A stretch of 6,473 bases of DNA, taken from the NCBI GenBank assembly GCA_017543005.1, contig JAFWEA010000105.1, positions 1 to 6,473 of the forward strand. The letters run 5' to 3'. Position 1 is the stretch's first letter. Each line of letters opens with the position of its first letter. Source of the stretch: Solobacterium sp. (GTDB taxonomy: Bacteria > Bacillota_I > Bacilli_A > Erysipelotrichales > Erysipelotrichaceae). Of the stretch, positions 1 to 5,775 are shown in pieces. The notes beneath the pieces are model-generated. The model did not search any database. It was not told the DNA's origin and worked only from the letters and a program-made list of their open reading frames with translations. The translations under genes and the position numbers were made by a program.

Positions 1-228
1 CAGATGCTGCTGTGCACCGGCGGGCGCGGCTGGTATCAGGCCTGGGGCGAGGAAGCGGTGCCGATGACACCGGGCACGGTGGTGCATATTCCGCCGGGTG
101 TCAAGCACTGGCACGGGGCCGCGAAAGATTCGTGGTTCTCGCATCTGGCCATCGAAATTGAAGGCGTCAATACCGGCGCGGACTGGTATGACCCGGTTTC
201 CGAAGAGGAATATCAGAAACTGAAGTAA
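1..228 (+). CDS. Cupin-domain protein, 3' end only (5' end outside window)
   Basis: Frame 1 is open from the first base to TAA at 226-228, giving 75 C-terminal residues. The ATG at position 4 is almost certainly internal, because the residues before and after it continue a cupin beta-barrel. The second cupin motif is clear: G25, then five residues, P31-P32-G33, then H36 in the string PPGVKHWHGA. The block KDSWFSHLAIE follows, as in single-domain cupins often found with or fused to carboxymuconolactone decarboxylase-type proteins. The first cupin motif, with its HxH metal ligands, would lie just upstream and cannot be seen. These small cupins usually bind one divalent metal in the cytoplasm. 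The reaction is not known from this fragment. A palindromic terminator begins a few bases after the stop, so this is probably the last gene of its transcript. The cupin assignment is firm; any exact function would be guesswork. Confidence 0.85.
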   Translation, partial: QMLLCTGGRGWYQAWGEEAVPMTPGTVVHIPPGVKHWHGAAKDSWFSHLAIEIEGVNTGADWYDPVSEEEYQKLK

Positions 229-231
229 AAA

Positions 232-260
232 CACAAATACGGCATATGCCGTATTTTTGT
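232..260. terminator. Palindromic rho-independent terminator after the cupin gene
   Basis: Bases 235-256 form a perfect 22-base inverted repeat (each half reads AAATACGGCAT on its own strand). As RNA it can fold into a stem ACAAATACGGC with an ATAT loop, followed by TTTTTGTTT. It starts four bases after the cupin stop. A T-run also follows the stem on the minus strand (GTGTTTTT), so it could act in both directions. Because the symmetry is perfect and a TATAAT lies six bases downstream, a second role as an operator is possible. Confidence 0.75.
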
Positions 261-261
261 T

Positions 262-267
262 TATAAT
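262..267 (+). promoter_or_regulatory. Possible -10 box (TATAAT) in front of the MFS gene
   Basis: A perfect TATAAT consensus lies 9 bases before the ATG at 277. No good TTGACA-like -35 box is found 16-18 bases upstream; that place is occupied by the palindrome at 235-256. A start site about 7 bases downstream would make the transcript nearly leaderless. This is therefore a weak call: either an activator-dependent or unusual promoter, or a chance AT-rich match. Confidence 0.25.
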
Positions 268-276
268 GAGTAAGTT

Positions 277-1431
277 ATGTTCAGTATCCTGCTTGCAATT
301 ATCTATCTTGCCTTTATCAGTCTGGGTCTGCCGGATGCCCTGCTCGGGTCGGTGTGGCCGATGATGCACCCGCAGATGCACGTACCGATTTCCTGGTCCG
401 GCATCGTTTTCATGATCATCTCCGGCGGGACAATGATCTCGGCCATGAACAGTGACCGGCTGAACCGGCGCTTCGGCACCGGTGTGGTGACGGCCTGTTC
501 CACTGCCATGACGGCCATGGCCCTGTTCGGGTTTTCCTGCACACATTCGTTTCCGATGCTGTGTCTCTGGGCGATTCCCTATGGCCTGGGGGCGGGTTCC
601 ATTGATGCGGCGCTGAACAATTATGTCGCCCTGCACTATGCCAGCCGGCACATGAGCTGGCTGCACTGCATGTGGGGGATCGGGGCCTCCATCGGCCCGT
701 ATATCATGAGCTTTGCCCTGCAGATGCACCATTCCGACTGGCACGCCGGTTATCGCTATGTCGGCGGCCTGCAGACATGCCTGACACTGATCCTGCTGGC
801 GTCACTGCCGTTATGGAAGCGGAACAGCCCGGGAGCGCAGGAAGACACAGGCCGGCCGCTCAGCCTGCGGGAAGTACTGGCCATCCCCGGCACGAAGGAA
901 ATGCTGGCGGCGTTCTTCTTCTACTGTGCCGTGGAACAGACGGCCGGATTGTGGGCTTCAAGCTGGATGGTGGAAGTCCGGCAGATTGATGCGGTGACCG
1001 CCGCCCGGTTTGCGGGTCTGTTCTATCTCGGCATTACCCTGGGCCGGTTCTTCGGCGGCTTTATCACCATGAAACTGAATGACCGGCAGATGATCCGGCT
1101 GGGCCAGGGCCTGATCCTGGCAGCGGTGCTCTGCCTGCTGCAGCCGTTCAGCCAGAACCTGGCGTTGTTCGGGCTGGTGCTGACCGGGTGCGGCTGTGCG
1201 CCGGTATTCCCGACCATGATCCACTCGATACCGGGTCTGTTCGGAACGGAGCGGTCACAGGCAATTGTCGGCATCATGATGGCCGGCGCCTATGCCGGCA
1301 TCAGTTCCATGCCGCCGCTGTTCGGGCTGCTGGCCGGAACGTTCGGGCTGAACCTGTTCCCGTTCTATCTGCTCGCGGCTGCGGCCATCATGGTCATCCT
1401 GACCGAAAAAACCTACCGGAAAGCAGAATAA
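277..1431 (+). CDS. MFS transporter, FucP-like type, substrate unknown
   Basis: This is a 384-residue integral membrane protein of the major facilitator superfamily, with the usual length for 12 membrane helices. It opens with a hydrophobic helix containing LAIIYLAFISLGLPDALLG (residues 6-24), characteristic of a Firmicutes MFS group related to fucose:H+ symporters. Other family marks are the loop 2-3 basic segment DRLNRRFG (60-67), YGLGAGSIDAALNNYVA (102-117), a GxGxxxGP helix (134-141), an acidic residue inside helix 7 (E220), a second loop LNDRQMIRLG (267-276) and PVFPTMIHSIPG (309-320). A hydrophilic central loop lies at about 181-206. The ATG at 277 is chosen because the protein begins exactly at helix 1; the ribosome binding site is only a weak TGAG about 6 bases upstream. 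The cargo cannot be read from sequence; sugars are typical of FucP relatives. It converges on the DUF1848 gene with 21 bases between stops. Confidence 0.9.
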   Translation: MFSILLAIIYLAFISLGLPDALLGSVWPMMHPQMHVPISWSGIVFMIISGGTMISAMNSDRLNRRFGTGVVTACSTAMTAMALFGFSCTHSFPMLCLWAIPYGLGAGSIDAALNNYVALHYASRHMSWLHCMWGIGASIGPYIMSFALQMHHSDWHAGYRYVGGLQTCLTLILLASLPLWKRNSPGAQEDTGRPLSLREVLAIPGTKEMLAAFFFYCAVEQTAGLWASSWMVEVRQIDAVTAARFAGLFYLGITLGRFFGGFITMKLNDRQMIRLGQGLILAAVLCLLQPFSQNLALFGLVLTGCGCAPVFPTMIHSIPGLFGTERSQAIVGIMMAGAYAGISSMPPLFGLLAGTFGLNLFPFYLLAAAAIMVILTEKTYRKAE

Positions 1432-1453
1432 AAGTGTCGGCAGACACTTTTTT
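1430..1453. terminator. Bidirectional terminator between convergent genes
   Basis: AAAAGTGTC, loop GGCA, GACACTTTT, then further T bases on the plus strand. The stem starts inside the TAA stop of the MFS gene (1429-1431), and the T-run ends at the stop of the minus-strand DUF1848 gene (TGA at 1455-1453). Read on the minus strand, the stem is also followed by a T-run (CTTTTATTC), so one hairpin can end both transcripts. Confidence 0.85.
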
Positions 1454-2388
1454 CAGATCTCGAGGGTCAGCTGTTCGCTTTGGCGCAGCCAGGATACCTG
1501 CGTGGCTTCCCGGACGATATCACCGGGTCTGGCATGACCGATCAAAAACGGACTTTGCGGGTCATGATCTGCCGCATTGCGCAGCACGGTTGCCCTGTCA
1601 TAGTTGGCGTAGCAGTAGCGGCAGAAGTGCCGGCAGGTGTTGTAGGCCCCGATGTCATTGTTCAACAGGCACCTGCAGGCTGGCCGGGCCGGGGTGTGCG
1701 GCGGTACATTCAGCGGCAGATCCAGGGCTGATGACACCAGTTCCGCGGTCATACAGCCATCTGTATCAATCCCGACAGACTGCAGGGCAGGTGATTCACA
1801 GCAGGCATGCACGCTCATGCCGTACGCAGCCGCGATTTTTGCGAAGGCGCGGCCCAATGTGAGCTGATCGGCCGGCGATACTTCCCGTCCTTCCGGGAAG
1901 TTTCTTTTTGTTTTCTCATACAGGTCAAGATAGCTGATGATGACATGGTGTGTGGCCCCGCTGAGAAGCCGGCACATGGTTTCAAAAGCATGAATATGAT
2001 ACTCGGCCGTATACTTTGCCGTTAGGAAGACAGGATCATAGCGCCAGAACATGACTTCCGGTCCGAGCATCTCAGCCAGACTTCGGAAGGAAGCGATGAC
2101 ATCATGCTTGTCCGGCACGCCCGGCTCGATATCCTTGCCGTACGGGGTGATTGTCACATGCCAGAGCTGGCGGAATTTCTTCAGTTCGGGAATGTGGGCC
2201 AGCAGGGGCTGCGGGTTCTTTGTGCCGAAGACCAGCACATCGACTACGTCGGAATCCAGCCGGTACCGGGTGACCTGTTCCGCATAGTACGGATTGCGCA
2301 CCATGACGAAACCCTCCCGGATCCGGTTCATGAACCATTCACTGTAGAAAGCCGGTATGTCAGTCCGCTGGCCGCTGTTGATGATCAT
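1453..2388 (-). CDS. DUF1848-family protein with C-terminal CX3CX2C (radical-SAM-like) cysteines
   Basis: This 311-residue protein has the DUF1848 hallmark start IINSGQRTDIPAFYSEWFMNR (residues 2-22), followed by VFGTKNPQPLL (53-63) and FWRYDPVF (114-121). The C-terminal part is cysteine-rich: C196, C197, C212, C238, C240, C252, C256 and C259. C252/C256/C259 make CRHFCRYC, the exact CX3CX2C spacing with an aromatic residue before the last cysteine that radical SAM enzymes use to bind a [4Fe-4S] cluster. In those enzymes it normally sits near the N-terminus; here it sits near the C-terminus. The Pfam description of DUF1848 notes this resemblance, but the family has no established reaction. No signal peptide or membrane helix is visible, so it is probably cytoplasmic. 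The start at 2388 is supported by GAGGA six bases upstream and by the family N-terminus. Its first 29 bases overlap the end of the MFS gene, so it is the third gene of the argH operon. Family membership is secure; radical chemistry is inference. Confidence 0.92.
   Translation of the reverse strand: MIINSGQRTDIPAFYSEWFMNRIREGFVMVRNPYYAEQVTRYRLDSDVVDVLVFGTKNPQPLLAHIPELKKFRQLWHVTITPYGKDIEPGVPDKHDVIASFRSLAEMLGPEVMFWRYDPVFLTAKYTAEYHIHAFETMCRLLSGATHHVIISYLDLYEKTKRNFPEGREVSPADQLTLGRAFAKIAAAYGMSVHACCESPALQSVGIDTDGCMTAELVSSALDLPLNVPPHTPARPACRCLLNNDIGAYNTCRHFCRYCYANYDRATVLRNAADHDPQSPFLIGHARPGDIVREATQVSWLRQSEQLTLEI
1880..1914 (+). terminator. Terminator-like hairpin inside DUF1848, antisense to it
   Basis: On the plus strand ACTTCCCG (1880-1887), loop TCCTTC and CGGGAAGT (1894-1901) form an 8-base-pair stem followed by TTCTTTTTGTTTT. 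It would stop plus-strand read-through from the upstream MFS gene about 450 bases into the antisense of DUF1848. The T-run is the complement of Lys/Thr/Arg codons (EKTKRN, residues 158-163), so it may be a coding accident. Confidence 0.3.
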
Positions 2389-3517
2389 GGTCAGTCCTCA
2401 TGCACAGGAAAACGATAACGGCACCGACGGCCGCCAGCAGTGCGGCGATCCCGGTCAGGGCGGGAACAGAGAAACGGTCCAGCAGCCAGCCGCCGGCAAA
2501 CGAGCCGATGACGGTGGCCAGGGCCAGGGCCGAGGTAAACAGTGACTGCCCGCGGACGGTATCTTCCGGGGCGATCACTTCATTGACATAGTAGACCGAT
2601 GCGACCTGGATCATGCCCCAGCCGCTCAGTTGGAAGGCCATGGCCGCATAATAGCCTCCCATGCCGTGCGCCAGGAAGATGGTCAGGGCTTTCAGGAAAA
2701 ACGAAATGCCGGTGATCCGCACCCAGAACGATGCGGGCCGGAAGCGGAGCAGCCGGGCAAACAGGAACATGGTCGGCAGTTCAAACAATGCCGCAATCGA
2801 TCCTCCGTTGCCGTATGCCACACTGTCACCGCCCTTGTGCTGGACGATCTGATAGCCGTAATTGCCCAGGAAAACATGGCTGATATACAGCAGAAGAACC
2901 CCGGCCAGCACCAGCATGAATGACCGGTAGCGCCGGACAAAGGATGAACTGTGCTGCGGCGCTGCAGATACAGTATTTCCAGCGGTGCGGGTGACCGGGA
3001 ACAGGCAGGTCATCAGGATGGTGCCGGCAAACCCTGCCGCGGCCGCGGCCACGGCGGCGTCAGCTTTCCAGCGGGCCGTGAAGATGCCGATCAAAGGAAA
3101 AACCACGGCATAACCGAGACTGCCGATGCCCCGGGAAATACCGAAGTCGGTATCCGGGTTGTCGGCGGCCAGGGCATTGACCAGCGGGGCCATCATCTGC
3201 AGAAGTCCGGCACAGAGCCCGAACAGGATCCCGGGCATGACCTGCCAGAACAGCATGACGAAACACACCGCAATGGAGACCAGGCTGAACAGGACAATGC
3301 CGGTTTTCAGATAGCGGTGGGCCGTGCGGTCCATCCAGCCGGCCAGTACCGGCTGCAGGACAGCCGATACCAGCGAGCATACACCCATGACAATGCCGAT
3401 CCGGAAACTGGACAGCCCGGCGGCCAGCAGGTAGGTGCTGGAAAAGCCGAACAGGGCTGCCCAGACACTCCAGAAAAAGGACTGCAGCAGGGAATAGAGA
3501 ATCGTGGGGCGCTTCAT
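2360..3517 (-). CDS. MFS transporter, MFS_1-like (LacY/HcaT-style) type
   Basis: This is a 385-residue polytopic membrane protein with about 12 predicted helices. Helix 1 is at 8-33, the motif A-like loop GWMDRTAHRYLKTG is at 60-73, and the helix 4-5 segment contains SRGIGSLGYA (128-137), a mark of the LacY/HcaT-like MFS_1 group. A poorly conserved hydrophilic central loop lies at 176-197, and a conserved second-half segment VRGQSLFTSALALATVIGSFAG lies at 321-342. An Ala-rich stretch (153-164) ends helix 5-6 and explains the very G+C-rich DNA at 3035-3059. It is clearly a different family from the plus-strand MFS gene at 277. Its ATG shares one base with the argH stop (TGATG at 3519-3515), and no strong ribosome binding site precedes it, so translation probably depends on ribosomes finishing argH. 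Its 3' end overlaps DUF1848 by 29 bases. The substrate is unknown. Location beside argH would fit an amino-acid-related metabolite, but this is only inference. Confidence 0.9.
   Translation of the reverse strand: MKRPTILYSLLQSFFWSVWAALFGFSSTYLLAAGLSSFRIGIVMGVCSLVSAVLQPVLAGWMDRTAHRYLKTGIVLFSLVSIAVCFVMLFWQVMPGILFGLCAGLLQMMAPLVNALAADNPDTDFGISRGIGSLGYAVVFPLIGIFTARWKADAAVAAAAAGFAGTILMTCLFPVTRTAGNTVSAAPQHSSSFVRRYRSFMLVLAGVLLLYISHVFLGNYGYQIVQHKGGDSVAYGNGGSIAALFELPTMFLFARLLRFRPASFWVRITGISFFLKALTIFLAHGMGGYYAAMAFQLSGWGMIQVASVYYVNEVIAPEDTVRGQSLFTSALALATVIGSFAGGWLLDRFSVPALTGIAALLAAVGAVIVFLCMRTDHDHQQRPAD
2395..2399 (-). promoter_or_regulatory. Ribosome binding site of the DUF1848 gene
   Basis: GAGGA on the minus strand, six bases before the ATG at 2388. 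It lies inside the 3' end of the MFS coding sequence, which supports this start and the 29-base overlap of the two genes. Confidence 0.7.
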
Positions 3518-4908
3518 CAGATGCTGACAGTATCCAGCCAGGTGCGGCCGACACTGATCTGCCGGCGGACTTCATCCGGGGCTGTGCCGCCGAACGAGTT
3601 TCTGGCTTTGACACAGGCCGGAATGCTGATGTCACCCAGCAGTTCCTTGGTAATGCGCGGATCAATGGACTGCAGCTGTGCGTCGGTGAGGTCGGCGAAA
3701 TCACAGCCGTTTTCTTCGCAGAGGCGGACCATGTGGCCGACGATGCTGTGGGCTTCCCGGAACGGAATGCCGCCGGCCGCAAAGTGCTCGGCAATGTCCG
3801 TGGCATTGAGGAAGCCGCGGCTGAGCTGCTTTTCAATGACATCCAGACGGAACTCTGTCTTTTCCAGCATGCCGGCAAAGATCTGCAGGCTGGCTTTCCA
3901 GGACTCGATCGCATCGAACAGGCTTTCCTTGTCTTCCTGGAAGTCCTTGTTGTAGGCCAGCGGGGTGCCCTTCATGACTGTCAGCAGCTGCATCAGGTCA
4001 CCGTAGACCCGGCCGCACTTGCCGCGGACCAGTTCGGCCATATCCGGATTCTTCTTCTGCGGCATGATGCTGGAACCGGTGCAGTAGCTGTCATCGATGG
4101 CGATATAGGAGAATTCCGTGGAGTTCCACCAGGCGAATTCTTCGGCCCAGCGGGACAGGTGCATCATGGAGATGCTGGCATCACTGAGGAATTCCAGACT
4201 GTAGTCACGGTCGCTGACGGCGTCCATGGCATTCTCGGCCGGAGCCTTGAAACCCAGCAGTTCCGCGGTTCTGTGGCGGTTGATCGGCATGGTGGTGCCG
4301 GCCAGGGCACAGGCGCCCAGCGGGCTGTAGTCCATGCGGTCCAGCGTATCCTGCAGGCGTTCGATATCCCGGCGGAACATCTGGAAATAGGCCATGAAGA
4401 TAAACCCGAGGGTGACCGGCTGGGCATGCTGGAGATGCGTAAAGCCGATCGTGTAGCTTTCGGCATACTTGTCTGCCTTGGCCAGAATGATGTCTTCCAG
4501 GGTCACCAGCAGATGCAGGATCTCCTTGATTTCCTTCTTCAGATACAGGCGGCCGTCCACCTGGCACTGGTCATTGCGGCTGCGGGCCGTGTGCAGCTTC
4601 TTGCCGGTTTCGCCGATCAGGGCAATCAGCCGGCTCTCGATCCCCATATGGATATCTTCATCATCGACATTGAAGGTGATTTCGCCGGAAGCGATGCCTT
4701 TGCGGATCTCTTCCAGGCCGGCAATGATGGCCTCGGATTCGGCCTTGGTGACAATGCCCTGTTCCGCCAGCATGGTAACGTGGGCAATACTGCCGTCAAT
4801 GTCCTCGTTATACATTTTCTGGTCAAAGAAAATCGAAGCGTTGTAATACTTGACGATTTCATCCATGTCCCGGCTGAAACGTCCTCCCCAAAGATTTGAA
4901 TTTGTCAT
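3517..4908 (-). CDS. argH: Argininosuccinate lyase
   Basis: ArgH splits argininosuccinate into arginine and fumarate, the final step of arginine biosynthesis, as a cytoplasmic homotetramer of the fumarase/aspartase superfamily. From the chosen start the protein has 463 residues, the normal ArgH length. It opens with NLWGGRFS, and then has TARSRNDQ (107-114), THLQHAQP with the catalytic-region H158 (157-164), AGTTMPINRH (203-212) and the superfamily signature loop GSSIMPQKKNPD (278-289), which carries the catalytic serine and the substrate-binding K285 and N287. All key positions are intact. The start at 4908 is preferred: AAGGAG (4923-4918) is 9 bases upstream, whereas the in-frame ATG at 4914 is only 3 bases from it and the ATG at 4959 adds 17 residues absent from ArgH proteins. 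It is the first gene of an operon with an MFS transporter and a DUF1848 gene. argG is not in the window. A recognisable arginine-repressor box is not seen. Confidence 0.97.
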   Translation of the reverse strand: MTNSNLWGGRFSRDMDEIVKYYNASIFFDQKMYNEDIDGSIAHVTMLAEQGIVTKAESEAIIAGLEEIRKGIASGEITFNVDDEDIHMGIESRLIALIGETGKKLHTARSRNDQCQVDGRLYLKKEIKEILHLLVTLEDIILAKADKYAESYTIGFTHLQHAQPVTLGFIFMAYFQMFRRDIERLQDTLDRMDYSPLGACALAGTTMPINRHRTAELLGFKAPAENAMDAVSDRDYSLEFLSDASISMMHLSRWAEEFAWWNSTEFSYIAIDDSYCTGSSIMPQKKNPDMAELVRGKCGRVYGDLMQLLTVMKGTPLAYNKDFQEDKESLFDAIESWKASLQIFAGMLEKTEFRLDVIEKQLSRGFLNATDIAEHFAAGGIPFREAHSIVGHMVRLCEENGCDFADLTDAQLQSIDPRITKELLGDISIPACVKARNSFGGTAPDEVRRQISVGRTWLDTVSI

Positions 4909-4917
4909 AATCATAGT

Positions 4918-4923
4918 CTCCTT
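4918..4923 (-). promoter_or_regulatory. Ribosome binding site that sets the argH start
   Basis: AAGGAG on the minus strand. Spacing is 9 bases to the ATG at 4908 and only 3 bases to the ATG at 4914, so the shorter protein beginning MTNSNLWGG is favoured. Confidence 0.75.
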
Positions 4924-4989
4924 ATCATCAATGGTAATCGATTCGGGCAAAAGATGCACTTAGTCCGGCAAAAAGGGTATTATTTTTTC

Positions 4990-4995
4990 AGGAGG
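4990..4995 (+). promoter_or_regulatory. Ribosome binding site of the MBL hydrolase
   Basis: A perfect AGGAGG, seven bases before the ATG at 5003. It fixes that start over the in-frame ATG at 5015. Confidence 0.85.
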
Positions 4996-5002
4996 AACGC
5001 TT

Positions 5003-5767
5003 ATGGAACTGATCATGCTGGGCACCGGGCACGCCGGGGTGACGGAATCATACAATACCTGCTTTCTGCTGCACGAGAACAATCAGTATTTCCTGACCGA
5101 TACCGGCGGGGGCAACGGCATCCTGCGGCAGCTGAAACGGGCCGGGGTCAGTCCGCGTGATATCCATGATGTGTTTATCACCCACCGGCATACGGATCAT
5201 CTGCTGGGAGTGCTGTGGCTGGTGCGGATGACCAGGGGCAGCCTGCTGCGGATCTATGCTCATGATGAGGTTATCCATATCCTGAGCAAGATGATTGTCA
5301 TGCTGTATCCGGATACGGGTATGGAAAATATCGAACTGATTGCCGTGCAGGATGGGGAAACCCGGTCCGTGATCGGTCATGACATCATGTTCTTTGACAT
5401 TCATTCCCACAAGGCGAAGCAGTTCGGATATAAAATGGAAATCGGCGGCGGGCAGACACTGACCTGTCTGGGGGATGAGCCCTACAGTCCGCTGTGTTAT
5501 CCGTATGTGCATGGGAGCACCTGGCTGATGCACGAGGCCTTCTGCCTGGAGGCGGAAAGCGGCAAATACAATCCGCACCGGATCGCGCATTCCACTGTGA
5601 AGGATGCCTGTGAAAACGCGGCCATGCTGGAAGTGGAACACCTGATTCTTTATCATATGGAAGAAAAAACCGGGGCAGACAGGAAACGCCTGTATACGGA
5701 AGAAGGCCGGCAGTACTGCAGCTGTCCGCTGTTTGTGCCGGATGATATGGAGCGGCTGAAGCTATAG
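5003..5767 (+). CDS. RNase Z-like metallo-beta-lactamase-fold hydrolase
   Basis: This is a 254-residue cytoplasmic protein of the metallo-beta-lactamase superfamily, closest in pattern to the RNase Z-like branch. It begins MLGTGHAG (5-12), has the metal motif H61-R-H63-T-D65-H66, H136 followed by FGYK (141-144), the bridging D158 in LGDEP, an HEA box (H177-E178-A179), AHSTVKDA (195-202) and the last ligand H218 in YHMEE. This is the complete two-metal ligand set of the RNase Z fold. Only 22 residues separate H136 and D158, whereas true bacterial RNase Z has about 70 there, holding the tRNA-gripping exosite arm. That arm is therefore missing, and tRNA 3'-end processing is unlikely. A small-molecule or phosphodiester hydrolase is more plausible; the substrate is unknown. 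Its stop codon overlaps the ribosome binding site of the next gene (PhzF family), so the two are probably coupled in translation. Confidence 0.92.
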   Translation: MELIMLGTGHAGVTESYNTCFLLHENNQYFLTDTGGGNGILRQLKRAGVSPRDIHDVFITHRHTDHLLGVLWLVRMTRGSLLRIYAHDEVIHILSKMIVMLYPDTGMENIELIAVQDGETRSVIGHDIMFFDIHSHKAKQFGYKMEIGGGQTLTCLGDEPYSPLCYPYVHGSTWLMHEAFCLEAESGKYNPHRIAHSTVKDACENAAMLEVEHLILYHMEEKTGADRKRLYTEEGRQYCSCPLFVPDDMERLKL

Positions 5768-5771
5768 GAGG
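5766..5771 (+). promoter_or_regulatory. Ribosome binding site of the PhzF gene, overlapping the MBL stop
   Basis: AGGAGG begins on the last two bases of the MBL stop codon TAG (5765-5767) and lies four bases before the ATG at 5776. The spacing is slightly short but the core is perfect. The arrangement suggests translational coupling. Confidence 0.8.
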
Positions 5772-5775
5772 AAAT

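Larger units (their letters stand above)
4909..5002. promoter_or_regulatory. Divergent intergenic control region, argH / MBL hydrolase
   Basis: These 94 bases must contain the start signals for both the argH operon (leftward) and the MBL-PhzF pair (rightward). On the plus strand TATTAT (4978-4983) is a possible -10 box, but there is no convincing -35 box and the resulting start site would fall on the ribosome binding site. On the minus strand no clear sigma-A promoter is seen. A short perfect palindrome AATCGATT (4936-4943) sits in the argH leader and could be an operator half or chance. The argH promoter may lie further right, inside the MBL gene. Confidence 0.4.

Noticed and set aside
1188..1862. 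224-codon plus-strand open frame running from the MFS end into DUF1848
   Set aside because: It crosses the terminator hairpin and is out of frame with both real genes; it looks like a chance frame.
3035..3059. Very G+C-rich repetitive run (GCCGCGGCC units)
   Set aside because: It encodes the Ala-rich stretch (residues 153-164) of the MFS protein and needs no other explanation.
2951..3955. 334-codon plus-strand open frame spanning the MFS/argH junction
   Set aside because: Composition is low-complexity (Gly, Gln, Glu, Arg, His) as expected from the reverse of membrane-protein codons, and it crosses two real genes.
3733..4899. 388-codon plus-strand open frame opposite argH
   Set aside because: A shadow of the G+C-rich codon pattern of argH: no ribosome binding site, no recognisable domain, and argH is fully conserved on the other strand.
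3517..4908. Possible CGG codon reassignment, known from some uncultured Bacilli
   Set aside because: CGG is abundant and falls at a conserved arginine of ArgH (GGRFSRD), so the standard meaning holds.
4931..4948. Possible ArgR (arginine repressor) box in the argH leader
   Set aside because: Only a short AATCGATT palindrome is present; it does not match the TGAATnnnnATTCA-type consensus well enough.
4909..4959. Longer argH reading frame starting at 4959 (17 extra residues)
   Set aside because: The extra residues have no counterpart in ArgH proteins and would place the AAGGAG ribosome binding site inside the coding region.
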